64,000 bases of DNA from Echiichthys vipera (Eukaryota > Chordata > Actinopteri > Perciformes > Trachinidae): assembly GCA_963691815.1 (NCBI GenBank), contig OY829650.1, positions 15,367,909 to 15,431,908 on the forward strand, in the 5' to 3' direction. Positions 22,401-32,885 of the stretch are shown here, piece by piece. A model generated the notes under the pieces. That model made no database searches. It saw only the letters and a list, made by a program, of their open reading frames with translations, and was not told the origin of the DNA. The position numbers and the translations under genes were made by a program. The stretch's first letter is position 1. Each line of letters opens with the position of its first letter.

Positions 22401-25400
22401 CGCCTGCTTAGGGAGAGGGCCATATTCAAGGTACGGACGAGGACTTAAACGATTACTCCAGTGACTTGATTACAAATAATCTTCGAGGCAAAATCTCTGC
22501 CTTGATGATTCATTTCATTCCTATCTTGCGCGTTATGCGGCCTGTTCAGCGCAGAGATCATTGTTCCACACAGCTACAGCCCAGAAAAGGCAGAGAATAG
22601 ATTTGATAATTTCACACTAAAAAAGAAGCCAAAAACGGTGCAATGTGGTCAATTCAATTATATTTATAGTGCCAAATAATAACAAAAGTTATCTCAGGAC
22701 ACTTTACAAACTAGGTCCACTGCAAACTAGGACCATTTTACCACAACAGCACGTCTTCAATGACTCAGCGTCTGAGCTGAAAGCAGCCCATTGTTAAGGC
22801 CACTTCACCGAGCGCAGCTGTTCTGGTTTAAGGAGTGCGGTTAAAAACAGTGAAGTGAAGGCGTAGCTGTCCTTGTGAATGACACTTTTTTTTGTATAGT
22901 TTTTCATGACAATGTTAAACATAACGTTACCTACCTGATCTGTCTTTATAGTTTTGTTTGAGGAAATGTGCCAGTGGCAATTTGTAAGTTGCTTGTTGTT
23001 ACAGTAAACAGGAAGAGAGCGAATTGCTCTTCCTGATGATATCTATCGTTAATTAATTTTCTAAATTAATCTATATATCTTTGAAACCTGTTTGAGTAAA
23101 CGTAAATGTGTCACGTAGAATTTTATGTTCTAATTTGAATTGTTTAAATAGTAAACTTATTCATGGTAAATTGTGAGAGTATTGCCTTCAACACACACAT
23201 CTCACTCGACCTGTGAGTAATAACGCAAAATTATAATTTTTTTTCTTTTTGGCAATTTTTTTTTTATCTGATTAATCGATGGAATAATCGTTAGAATACT
23301 TGATTAAAGATTCGACAGCTGCAGCCCTGGTACTGATTATACAAAATCAACAGGAGACCACATGGTCATGAATCACCCAAACTGCTGACTCACTCTGTTG
23401 ATGAGCAATGTGATGTGTAAATGTCTATCTTTTTAATGTAACACCTCCTTTTTTTCTTCTCCTGCAGGTCCACAGTGACTTTGCAGCAGCTGCCACACGA
23501 GGCGCCATGGCAGTCATCGATGGCAACGTAATGGCCATCAATCCCGGCGAGGAAACACGCATGCAGATGTTCATCTGGAACAACATCTTCTTTAGCCTTG
23601 GCTTCGACGTGCGGGACCACTATCGCGAGCTGGGCGGAGATGCCGCCGCCCACGCCGCGCCCACCAATGACTTGAACGGAGTACGAGCTTATGGGGCAGT
23701 GGACGTGGAGGGTCTGTACACTCTGGGGACGGTGGTGGTGGACTACAGAGGCTACCGTGTCACTGCTCAGTCCATCATCCCTGGTATCCTGGAGCGCGAG
23801 CAGGAGCAGAGCGTCATCTACGGCTCCATCGACTTTGGAAAGACGGTTGTGTCTCACAGCAAATACCTGGAGCTGCTGGAGAAGACCAGCAGGCCACTCA
23901 AGGTCAGTAACTTGACTGTAGTCTTTACTCAAAGTATGGTATATGTGTATTTCACAGTGCATACCTTTTGTGTTAATATGAGAAGTCTGGGTTTGTTGTT
24001 TGTTTTTCTTCTTGGCAATAAATCCCACCAAAAGACCAAAACCAATCATTTATTGTGCCAGGGATAAGTATTTCCTGTGTAGCCAATGCCTTGTACATCT
24101 TACTAATATCCAAGAAACGTATCAGTGAGTCAAACACCAGCACTCCAGTCTAATATTTTCAGAGTCAATCGCACATAAACATTACGGTACTGTGTCACCA
24201 GTCGGACAGTTTTTGGCTAAATACTATCAAACTTTCTGTTTAATCTACAAATATAAATAATGATTTAATGTTTTGAGTTAATTTAATGGTGTAAACCTAA
24301 ATTCTAACTTCTTATATTAGTAATCATATATTGTTTTATCGTCCTAAGTTAGCTTTGTATTTACAAGAGTTGTCAAAAGGGCGCTAACACCTGTGAATTA
24401 GCTGTGTGCTCCCCTCAGCCCTAGTCGGACACCCCGATCTCCTCGCTGTAAACACTGGGAGCTGCTGGTCTTCCACAACATCTGGGACCATACTTCAGTC
24501 CTTCACAATAAAATTCCATACTTCAACAACTCAAAAATATACCGTATACAGGGTGCGCGTGAAGCAAGTCTCCTTATGGCAGGCCGAATTGTGGCACATT
24601 CGACCTGCCATACATGCTGGGATGTGACGCGCTGAGACGTAGCGCTGAGATAGATACGAGAAAGGACAGCGGTCATGAAAGCTTACGCTACGTTACGCCT
24701 CATAAACCGAACGGTACACACGTGTACCGAACCGTGACATCCGTACCGAACGGGACAGATTTTTTCAATAAACTGTTCCACCCCTAATACACACACTTGC
24801 TGCAGTAAATACTCACTACGGCACTAAAGGTATACTAATCTACAGCTGAAAATAGTCCCCAACAAGAGCACTCTTTGCTCCTGCAAAAAACTACAGTGCA
24901 TAGTTTTTATATGCTTTGAGATCATAAGCAAACTTGTATCATGTAAGACCTTTTTTTTTTTTTTTTTTTGCAAAGTTGTGTTATTGCTCGCTTGTACACA
25001 GTAAATATCATAAACACCACCACAGAGATACTGTGGATTCTGATGCTTTGTCTCTTCAAGAAGTTAATTTTGACCTTTACTGGGTGTAAATTTTAGGTCC
25101 AGACGCACAACGTGCTGAACGAGAAAAACGAGTCAGTGGAGCTGTGCTCTTCTGTCGAGTGTAAGGGCATTATCGGAAATGATGGCCGACACTATATCCT
25201 GGACCTCCTTCGTACCTTCCCCCCTGACCTCAACTTCCTGCCTGTGGATGGAGAGGAGCTTCCGCCAGAGAGTCAGCGCCAAGGCTTCCCCCGCCAGCAC
25301 CGCCACCGCCTGGCTTGTCTACGCCAAGAGCTCATCGAGGCCTTTGTCGAGCACAGGTGAGTGCCTGCGCGTCATCACATTTCCACCATCGTAAGAGTTT

Positions 25401-28400
25401 CTCCATGTGCTCAAATGTTGATTCTGTGTCCTCGCAGATATCTTCTCTTCATGAAGATGGCAGCATTACAGCTGATGCAACAAAAAGCAAACAAGGACGC
25501 TAAGACTAATATACCCGCCATCACAGAAACCGCTGAAACACCCTCAGAAATCAACGCCGACACAACCCAGACACAGGCGGCTGCATCGGATTCACCCAGC
25601 ACGAAAGAGGTCACAACAGACAGCACAAGCCAGACAGAGAACAGCACCTCCGCTGACTCACAGGCGACGACTGGCGGTGAAGAAAACTCCTCAAAGCCTG
25701 CCACAAACGGGCTCCTAGAACCCGCAGCTACCCAGAACGGGGAATGCAAGAGCCCACTGGAGGGTAAGGAGCTTGAGGAAAGTATTCCAGGATTAGCGCA
25801 GGCCAAAGAGCTGGCAGAGACCTTAGTTGCTGAAGATGGATCTTGTATTGGTACGTTTCAAAAAAAAAAAAAAAAGCCCCCAAAACGTAAGGCAAGGACA
25901 ACGCAAGGAAGAGCTACTCTGGTGGATGATTGCATAGAAAAAGTAGTGCTAGTCAGAGAAGTAGTATGCAGCTAATTTTACAGATTGTGTGTCTATAGCA
26001 TTAGAGCAGAAGAGTATCAGGTAGAGCATTAAAATATCAAGTACCTGGTTATATTGGCGTCTCTCCACCAGGCCAGCTGTCCCTGCTCAGTCCTCAGCCT
26101 GCCGTGGGAAGCATGTTGACCCCAGATCGGCCCATCTCTTACCATCCCAGCCTGTGGTGCCTTTCCTGTGGGCTTTGACCCAATAAACGGAATAATCAGT
26201 TGCTGTGTTCATTAATCCAAATATGTTTTTGGGAATGCAGAAATACTAATGTTTTTAATGATTTGTGTGCTGCTTAAGTGATCCTAACTCGGAGTAATCT
26301 TGACAGGCCCTCTGACTAACCTGTTGTGTTTGTAGTCGTTAATAAACAGCTTTGAAATGGTGGTGGGTGCTCGATCAAGGCCTTGTCTACAGTTACCTTA
26401 TCAAATCACTTGATTTTTTTTTTTACACTGTCCCTGATAATTGAACCAGCTCTCTGCATACTTTCTAAAATGAGTGTGTTTTTAAGCTCAGTTTCTGGAA
26501 GGTTTAATGTGGACATGGTGTGAACTGTCACTTTGCAAACAAGTTGCCATGACGTATCCGTCGCCATTACTATTAACATTTTTGCTACTTTCTTTTTTCC
26601 TTGTATGTGACCACAAACAGATCCCAAAAGCCGTGAAGTTGTCCTCAATGCCTGCAAGGCGGTCGGCTCCATCAGCAACACATCTTTTGACATTCGCTTT
26701 AACCCTGACATCTTCTCCCCAGGTACGCACAACAAGGGTGATTAATATCATATGTGGACTATAAAAGAAAAGGCTATATATAAAAATACTTTTACCAATA
26801 TTGAAATAAACTGTAGCCATCAAAAGGAGGCAGTTGAGAATCAAAAGTCATGTTTTTATTCAACAGTATAAGTCATCATAAGTCCTCACAGGTTGGGAAG
26901 CATCATGGAAGATTTACAGTATGGCAAATATTTAAAAAGTCAAACACAGATTGTTTCAGGACCAACCAGTCAGAGACCAAAAAAACATTTCAGATGGCCG
27001 GTGGTCAGCTCAAAATATTTGTGAAATGATAATGACTGATGTGAGGTGGTAAGATGAGAAAAAACAAAGCAACTAGTTAGCAAATGCTTACAATAAACTC
27101 CCATATGTACTTTTCTGTAACACATTATGAAATTATGTATAACCTGAGGAGATGATGAAACTATCTAGTTGAAGAGCAGCCAAGATAACTTGTATTTCAT
27201 CCATTTTCACTCCCCGAACTGTCAGATTTTTCCGTGTTTAATCTCCTTCTTGCTTGTAGTCATTTTTAGCACATTTGGCTCTAAATTATATTTGAAGCAA
27301 TAAGAGGGAGCGAATGAAACCTGTTCACAGGAGAATATAAGCCTTGATTATGTGTGCGTGTCTTGTTAAAACCAGGGGTGCGTTTCCCAGACGACAGCGT
27401 GGATGACATCCAGAAGCAGAAGCAGCTCCTCAAAGACGCTGCTGCCTTCCTGGTATCCTGTCAGATCCCATCACTGGTCAGTGACACAGACAAACCCCAC
27501 AGATCCACATCATAAAGGGGTTGAATTCTCGGATTATGTATCTTGAGTTTAAAGCCATATGTGTGTTTCATGACCAGGTTAAAGACTGTTTGGACCACAG
27601 CGCTCTGCCCATGGATGGAGCCACGCTGACTGAGGCCTTGCACCAGAGAGGCATCAACATTCGCTATCTGGGCACCGTTCTGGAGTTTGTGGACAAGACC
27701 CCGGCCAAAGCCCAGCTGGAGCACTTCTATGTTAGTCTGAACCCCTGACTCCAACCACCACTGTCGCATACTGTTTGTCCTTTGTTTGTCATTCTAATAT
27801 TTTTTTTTTCCGTACCTTAGAGAATAGGAATCAGTGAGCTGATCACCAGATGTGCAAAACATATCTTCAAGACATACCTCCAGGTTGGTATCATACATTA
27901 TCCAGCTTCTGTAAAAGAAAACCTTGCGTATATTTTAATTGAACGTATTTTCTCATTTTCACCGTGCAGGGTGTGGAGTTATCTGCCCTCTCCGCTGCTG
28001 TAAGCCATTTCCTAAACTGCTTCCTGAGCTCCTTCCCCGACGCCGTCGCCCACCTGCCTCCCGACGAGCTGGTGTCTCGTCGCAAGAGCCGCAAACGTCG
28101 CAACAGGGTGCCCGGCGGTGGTGACAACACGGCGTGGGCCAGCCTTACACCCAACGAGCTGTGGAAGAACATCGCCTCTGAGGCCAAGGGCTACTATCAC
28201 TTCACCGTACAGTGGTAAGGGCCCCATCTGTTGATGTGAAACAGATGTTAAAGCTTTTTTTTTTTTTTTTCATTTTGTGCTTTTATTAGTGACAAAGTAA
28301 ATGTTTTCTTGCACAGTGAAAGTGTGGACCAGGTGGTGGAGAAATACGGCCTCCAGAAAAGCACTCTGCTCAGAGAAATTTCAGTCAAAACTGGCATCCA

Positions 28401-30919
28401 GGTAACACTCCTTTAATCCAAAGTGACCCCCAACGGCACTTTACCCGACGGCCTGCATGACATTTCTTCTACCTACTTTTACATTTGCCTCCTAGATTCT
28501 GATAAAGGAGTATAACTTCGACAGCCGCCACAAGCCGGCCTTCACAGAGGAGGACATCCTGAATATTTTCCCTGTGGTGAAGCATGTGAACCCCAAAGCC
28601 TCAGATGCCTTCCACTTCTTCCAGAGTGGACAGGCCAAAGTGCAGCAAGGTGAGACATGAGACATGTTTATGTCAAAAGATTGAATCGCACATAAAAACT
28701 GACTGCTTGAGGATCGAAATGAAAACCCTTAACTGTCATGTACATTTCCAGGTTTTCTGAAGGAGGGTTGCGAGCTGATCAACGAGGCTCTTAACCTCTT
28801 CAACAATGTGTACGGGGCCATGCATGTAGAGATCTGCGCCTGCCTGCGCCTGCTGGCACGCCTTAATTATATCATGGGCGACCACCCTGAGGTAGGCAGA
28901 AATACAGCGACACCTCTTACTTTGTGTGTCCTCTTGTTTTTTTGTCTCTAAAATTACATTTTTGCCTTTACCCACAGGCTTTAAGCAACCAGCAAAAGGC
29001 TGTTCTGATGAGCGAAAGAGTCCTCGGCATCGAGCACCCCAACACAATTCAAGAATATGTAAGTTATCACATCAAATGTAAAAGGCATTTGGTTCATGCT
29101 AAAGATGATTCACATCCGTCTCACCTATATGATTGTTTCCAGATGCATTTGGCTCTGTACTGCTTTGCCAACGGGCAGCTGTCGACCGCCCTGAAGCTGC
29201 TTTATCGCGCCCGTTACCTCATGTTGTTGGTTACCGGGGAAGACCACCCTGAGATGGCACTGCTAGATGTAAGTGCAGTGTTTACTTGAGATTCATATAA
29301 ACTAACAACTCCCTCTATAGTAATGCATCATTACTAAATAAGTTTGACACAATTAATGACTGATGTCTTCCTTCCACAGAGTAACATTGGGCTGGTGCTG
29401 CACGGAGTGATGGAGTACGATTTATCGCTGAGATTCCTGGAGAATGCCTTGACCATCAACACAAAATACCATGGACCCCGGTCCCTCAAAGTGGCCCTCA
29501 GGTGGGGAGAGATTCATTATCCATATGCACATAGTAGTTGTAATAATACTGACTAAAATTATGCTTTTTTTGCATGTATACTTATCACTGTTCACAAGAC
29601 AAAAAGAAAATAATTTGCTTTCTTCCTTGTGTTGTTTTGAATGACAATACTGACTGAAGTGATGATTTACATAATGTACCTTTTTTTTTGTTTGTTTTTT
29701 TTAGCCATCATTTGGTTGCGAGAGTTTATGAGAGCAAGGCTGAATTTCGCTCTGCGCTGCAGCATGAGAAGGAGGGTTACACCATTTACAAGAACCAGGT
29801 GGGCCCTGCACGCCTCTACACAGCCAGGAACTGACACTGCTCTTGGTCAGTTGCGATGAAATTATATCTCAAATTTATATTTTTCTCTTCTCAGATGGGT
29901 GAGGCGCACGAGAAGACCAAGGAGAGCTCAGAGTACCTGAAGTATCTCACCCAACAGGCTGTAGCTCTGCAGAGAACCATGAACGAGATCTACAAGAATG
30001 GCTCCAACGCCAGCATCACGCCCCTTAAGGTGACTGCTCTCATTCAGGGCGTGGCTTCCCTCTGTTTCATCTCCATTGTTTAGCAGTGATGCTTGATGTT
30101 TTCATTTCCTCCTTTTTTCCAGTTCACTGCTCCCAGCATGGCCAGTGTCCTGGAACAGCTCAACATTATCAACGGCATCATCTTTATACCGCTCAGGTAC
30201 TTAATGCCCTGAACACATGCAGGGACTTAATATTTTCTTGAGACACAACAGAAATCTGAAATTATACACAGAGGAAGAATAATGCATTACAGATATTAGA
30301 TTTTGTTATTTAAAGCAATTCTTCCCCCTGCCTGACCTCTGACGCTCCCTCCTCCCCTGACACATGTGTTGAGAGAGAGAGGTCGGAAACTTCGGACTTC
30401 CCATGGCACTGGAACACAGCATGAGAATATAATGATTTTGAGTTTCAACACCTGGTGGATTTCTTTTACATTTTAGTGTGCCACACGCTTATTCAGAGCA
30501 TTTTAATATTACAAACGAAAAGTGTAAAAATGCCAGAAAGGTAAGAATTGCTTTAAGAAGAAAAACAGCTTTTCAGAAAAGTTCAGCCCATGATGATAAC
30601 TTTGCCAAATTTAATTTTGAACTGTAGCTTTTAGTACATATTTTATCTATTTGAGACATGAGTCATAGCATTTCGGTGAGGGGAAAGAATAAAGACCACG
30701 CATTTAAAACGGTCAAACTACACCAGACATTTCCTCAACAGGAAGTCAAGTATTGATTATTTTCTTTCTTTTTTTTTTTTTTTTTTCTAAAGCCAAAAGG
30801 ATCTGGAGAACCTGAAGGCAGAAGTGCAGAGGCGGCAGCAACTACAGGAGCTGGGAAAGGGCGAGGAGCCCACTGAGAACAGGCCACTGGAACTGGAGGA
30901 CAAAATTCCCATTGATTAG
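13342..30919 (+). CDS. cluh: CLUH, clustered mitochondria protein homologue
   Basis: Complete gene: 27 coding exons, all GT-AG, whose phases join without error into 4197 nt (1398 residues plus TAG), close to the usual vertebrate length of about 1300-1400. CLUH is a cytosolic RNA-binding protein that binds mRNAs of nuclear-encoded mitochondrial proteins, controls their stability and translation, and keeps mitochondria spread through the cell. Order seen: a variable acidic N-terminus (1-90); a ubiquitin-like N-terminal CLU domain (about 92-165); the Clu domain (about 350-600) with [20 protein letters not shown] and [15 protein letters not shown]; a Ser/Thr-rich linker (about 680-795); a central helical region; and C-terminal TPR repeats (about 1115-1310) with [17 protein letters not shown] and [20 protein letters not shown]. 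The start MVSKTDDIP resembles the mammalian MVIKTD start. A later in-frame ATG at 19152 is a weaker alternative. Confidence 0.97.
13478..19134 (+). other. cluh: cluh intron 1 (5.7 kb)
   Basis: Long first intron. It holds a GC-rich patch at 14280-14420 with GGAA/CCGGAAG-like ETS words, a repeat copy at 15427-15800 related to that at 3.1-3.9 kb, and pieces resembling a fish hAT-type repeat (CAGTGGTTCTCAAAC at about 14799). No other exon is supportable. Confidence 0.75.
15427..15800. mobile_element. diverged interspersed repeat, copy B
   Basis: Colinear with copy A at 3.06-3.91 kb but without the 485-bp insertion: ...GAGAATGTACCTGATCGTG runs straight into CGATCACAGGCCCC and GATATCAGCAAATA. It gives a paralogous empty-site comparison. 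Confidence 0.5.
19135..19319 (+). CDS. cluh: cluh coding exon 2
   Basis: Codons 46-107. [13 protein letters not shown], an acidic stretch, then [18 protein letters not shown], which is conserved in vertebrates. Ends on a codon boundary before GTAAGG. Confidence 0.95.
19640..19722 (+). mobile_element. retroelement 3'-tail-like fragment
   Basis: TTGTTGTACTATGTGCAATG followed by ACAATAAAGAGATTCTG matches a tail I recognise from abundant fish retroelement copies, with AATAAA at 19707-19712. It lies in cluh intron 2. Family not assigned. Confidence 0.4.
19853..20024 (+). CDS. cluh: cluh coding exon 3
   Basis: Codons 108-164 plus one base. [20 protein letters not shown] through [20 protein letters not shown]; core of the ubiquitin-like N-terminal domain. 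Confidence 0.97.
20441..20584 (+). CDS. cluh: cluh coding exon 4
   Basis: Completes Glu165, then [20 protein letters not shown] and [13 protein letters not shown]. Phase 1 at both ends. Confidence 0.97.
20721..20848 (+). CDS. cluh: cluh coding exon 5
   Basis: Codons 213-255: DSGKRKKKG, then [18 protein letters not shown], ending DLK at donor GTGAGG. Confidence 0.97.
21005..21159 (+). CDS. cluh: cluh coding exon 6
   Basis: [20 protein letters not shown] to ASTRGFYLN plus CA. The donor GTCAGT lies inside CCAGTCAGTC; this choice restores the Gln codon and the family sequence LNQST on joining. Confidence 0.95.
21510..21635 (+). CDS. cluh: cluh coding exon 7
   Basis: [20 protein letters not shown], then [15 protein letters not shown] and a split Arg codon. 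Confidence 0.96.
22096..22243 (+). CDS. cluh: cluh coding exon 8
   Basis: Codons 349-398: [20 protein letters not shown] to [11 protein letters not shown]; start of the Clu domain proper. Confidence 0.97.
22338..22430 (+). CDS. cluh: cluh coding exon 9
   Basis: 31 codons, [20 protein letters not shown] then [11 protein letters not shown]: the most conserved Clu-domain signature. Confidence 0.97.
22431..23467 (+). other. cluh intron 9 with two fish repeat fragments
   Basis: Contains the common fish block TTATATTTATAGTGCCAAAT...TTATCTCAGGACACTTTACA at 22648-22718, and the end of another fish repeat (TCGATGGAATAATCG...GCTGCAGCCCTGG) at about 23240-23330. No exon. Confidence 0.6.
22648..22718. 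mobile_element. fish interspersed repeat fragment
   Basis: CAATTCAATTATATTTATAG followed by GTTATCTCAGGACACTTTAC, a word pair I recognise from very abundant teleost repeats. Short, truncated at both ends; family not assigned. Confidence 0.45.
23468..23902 (+). CDS. cluh: cluh coding exon 10
   Basis: Largest exon, 145 whole codons (430-574). [40 protein letters not shown] and [20 protein letters not shown]; the middle of the Clu domain. The long minus-strand frame opposite is a shadow. Confidence 0.98.
23903..25096 (+). other. cluh intron 10
   Basis: Contains a repeat fragment at about 24500-24790 ending CTGTTCCACCCCTAATAC, with GTACCGAACCGTGACATCCG words typical of a fish hAT-type repeat; its GCGCTGAGACGTAGCGCTGA block recurs near 51970. 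A T19 run lies at 24951-24969. No exon. Confidence 0.55.
24500..24790. mobile_element. hAT-type repeat fragment
   Basis: ACCGAACGGTACACACGTGT, GTGACATCCGTACCGAACGG and the end CCACCCCTA resemble a widespread fish hAT-type repeat. The left boundary is not determinable. A related piece lies at 51950-52030. Confidence 0.4.
25097..25356 (+). CDS. cluh: cluh coding exon 11
   Basis: [40 protein letters not shown], ending FVEHR with the Arg codon split. Confidence 0.97.
25438..25850 (+). CDS. cluh: cluh coding exon 12 (variable linker)
   Basis: Starts [15 protein letters not shown], which is conserved, then about 110 Ser/Thr/Glu-rich residues, then [20 protein letters not shown]. Donor GTACGT is followed by an A16 run in the intron. 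The linker is where vertebrate CLUH proteins differ most in length. Confidence 0.94.
25851..26620 (+). other. cluh intron 12
   Basis: Opens with an A16 run at 25860-25875, ten bases after the donor. If retained, the frame stays open to the TAA at 25973-25975 with a Lys-rich tail. Otherwise nothing recognised. Confidence 0.7.
26621..26722 (+). CDS. cluh: cluh coding exon 13
   Basis: [20 protein letters not shown] then [11 protein letters not shown], phase 1 at both ends; conserved start of the central region. Confidence 0.97.
26723..27375 (+). other. cluh intron 13
   Basis: AT-rich intron of 653 bases. I see no feature in it. Confidence 0.7.
27376..27476 (+). CDS. cluh: cluh coding exon 14
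   Basis: [20 protein letters not shown], then [14 protein letters not shown]; ends on a codon boundary before GTCAGT. Confidence 0.96.
27578..27730 (+). CDS. cluh: cluh coding exon 15
   Basis: 51 whole codons: [38 protein letters not shown], ending LEHFY. Confidence 0.97.
27821..27883 (+). CDS. cluh: cluh coding exon 16
   Basis: 21 codons, [20 protein letters not shown] plus Gln. Short, but its acceptor, donor and phase all agree. Confidence 0.95.
27970..28214 (+). CDS. cluh: cluh coding exon 17
   Basis: [20 protein letters not shown], a basic patch [10 protein letters not shown], then [20 protein letters not shown]; ends TVQ plus TG of a split Cys codon. Confidence 0.97.
28317..28401 (+). 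CDS. cluh: cluh coding exon 18
   Basis: Completes Cys1020, then [20 protein letters not shown] and ISVKTGIQ. Confidence 0.97.
28496..28649 (+). CDS. cluh: cluh coding exon 19
   Basis: [39 protein letters not shown]; leads into the TPR region. Confidence 0.97.
28752..28891 (+). CDS. cluh: cluh coding exon 20
   Basis: [40 protein letters not shown]; first TPR helices. Confidence 0.97.
28978..29058 (+). CDS. cluh: cluh coding exon 21
   Basis: 27 whole codons, [20 protein letters not shown] to IQEY; TPR repeat. Confidence 0.97.
29143..29268 (+). CDS. cluh: cluh coding exon 22
   Basis: 42 whole codons, [20 protein letters not shown] to [14 protein letters not shown] repeat. Confidence 0.97.
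29380..29501 (+). CDS. cluh: cluh coding exon 23
   Basis: [20 protein letters not shown] to SLKVAL plus AG; TPR repeat. Confidence 0.97.
29705..29798 (+). CDS. cluh: cluh coding exon 24
   Basis: Split Ser, then [20 protein letters not shown] and [14 protein letters not shown] repeat. The acceptor sits in a T-rich tract. Confidence 0.96.
29895..30029 (+). CDS. cluh: cluh coding exon 25
   Basis: 45 whole codons: [40 protein letters not shown]. Confidence 0.97.
30123..30196 (+). CDS. cluh: cluh coding exon 26
   Basis: [20 protein letters not shown] then FIPL plus AG. Confidence 0.96.
30197..30792 (+). other. cluh intron 26
   Basis: AT-rich intron of 596 bases ending in a long pyrimidine/T tract before the acceptor AAAG. 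Nothing else is recognised. Confidence 0.7.
30793..30919 (+). CDS. cluh: cluh last coding exon and stop
   Basis: Split Ser, then [20 protein letters not shown], a short acidic tail ending KIPID, and TAG at 30917-30919. The tail is shorter than the Pro/Ala-rich human tail. Confidence 0.95.
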
Positions 30920-32885
30920 CGTATATAAAAGCCCTCAACACAGCTACTTTCTGCTACGGCAGGAAGAGGCTGTGACACAACAGCCGTGTCACTGAGCCTG
31001 TGGACCCAAGAACAGAGCGGTCTAAATCAGCATAGAAATAAAAAAAGGGGGAGGGATGGGTCAGGGCAGTCCAGAGAGCAAACTGTATGCACTGTAGGAC
31101 AAAGGAATACAGAGCGGGATTTTTTCCTACAAGGTAGGAAGGGGAGGGAGGAGAAAGTACAAACATAGAATCAATGTAACATGCAATCTGAAAAAATCCC
31201 CAACCCAAGAACCTGGTGACGTGAAGTCACTCGAGGTGTTTGCTGCTTAAAAATATGATCGCGTACGAAAGAGCGGTTGCAGCCATGGGAAAGGGAGACC
31301 AAGGATGACCATGACCATTGTATACCAGAGCCTTATCCACTGTACCATAGTCCCCCAAAAATGTTTCTTCTCAGCTCAAACGTCCCACAGCACTGTTAGC
31401 CCAGGACCATATTCTGCCCCACCATTCCCTAAAGAGCCTCGAAGACCCCCCCCCCACACCCTGGCATGTAGCCACCTCCCCCGACGGTGCTCTAAACGTC
31501 AAAGCACCTACCCTGTCCTAGAACTCAGGGGTACTTTCTACTGTGCACTCAGACCAGAATACAGTCACTAAATTTTAGATATTTCAAGCGGGACTTCAGA
31601 ATGTAACTCCCCGTGTTTGTGGCTTCTTTGAGCCACTCGGCAGCAGGCACCCGTCACGCTTGCACATCCCCGATGATTAATTCATTTAATCGTTCCATCA
31701 CTTGAACTCATGACATCCCAGGTGGGTGCCCAGCTGTGTCCGGTGGTTTCCTGTTTCTCCAAGAAAGCAAAAACAATACAGTGACACATTAGTTTCCACC
31801 GGTTTAATTTCATCTGCTGGATTTCTTTTCTTTTTTTTCTCTCTTTTTATTATCTTTAGTAAATAATGGATTTTGTAAAGGTGCACAGGAGAATTGAGAA
31901 GGTATTTAGACCTGTTGATCATCAATTAATTTAAGCCATGTCTGTTTTATAGAAAATGTATAGAAGTTGGGGGGAAAAAAGATGTATAAATCTCTATCGG
32001 ACTTAGACAGGTACTTGATTGATGCTTATGGAAAATGCAGATTTGAAACGTCCACCTTGAAGCAGTAAATTTATCTATCAATGTACTAGCTGTGTCCAAT
32101 CTTCTATTTTTACACATTGAAAGAATATGTGCATGTATGTTTGTATGTATGTGTGACGGTGTGTGTGTGTGTGTCTTCGTGTAGTCAGCCAGGATCGTCG
32201 CTGCTTTCGCTGCTGCGTAGTTTGAATAGAGGCTAAGAGAACATTGGCTTTCCAAATGTTTTATTTTTCTACGCATAGTAAACCTGTTGGACGGCTGACG
32301 GCTCTTTTCTTGAAACAGTCATGGCCACCAGTGTTGTAAACCTGCTCATGTAGGAATTGGTACTAAAATGAACCTCTTCTCATCGACAGGTGCTCAGCAT
32401 TGGCAGTGGTGACTATTTTATCGTTGCTGGGTGTTTTTTTTTCTTTGTTTGTTTGTTTGTTTTTCCATTATTGGGTCATCTTTTCATATGTAACTGATAT
32501 ATATAAATATAAAAAACAGCCAGGAAGCGTCTGTTAGTTGAGCAGTATTTGGTGCACTTTCTCGTGCTGTTTGGATGTGTGATCACGTCCACAGCACAAC
32601 CAAAGGTGGACAAAAGAAGGGCTGCTTCAATATCATGTACCAAAAAAAAAGACTGATAATGGTTTGTTTGCGCTTGTATACATGCAGTGTATCCCTCCCA
32701 TGGCAATTTGTTACTTAATTGTTGCCGTGTCTAAATGTATGTGATTAAAGCAATAGACAGATGGTGCTGGAATTGATTGTCTTTGGAAAAATGCAGTTTG
32801 TACCCCGCACACGACTTGCACGATGGACTGTTGTCTGTGTGGCCTGAATTACCTTAAAATAAAGAAGCGGTGTTAAAAAAACAAC
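30920..32885 (+). other. cluh: cluh 3' UTR and poly(A) signals
   Basis: About 2 kb without coding potential. ATTAAA at 32744-32749 and the canonical AATAAA at 32858-32863, followed by an A-rich stretch, mark the likely end. A TTTG-rich tract lies near 32440-32465. Confidence 0.65.

Noticed and set aside
23390..24049. A 219-codon minus-strand frame across cluh exon 10.
   Set aside because: It is the complement of a highly conserved CLUH exon and is not a separate gene.
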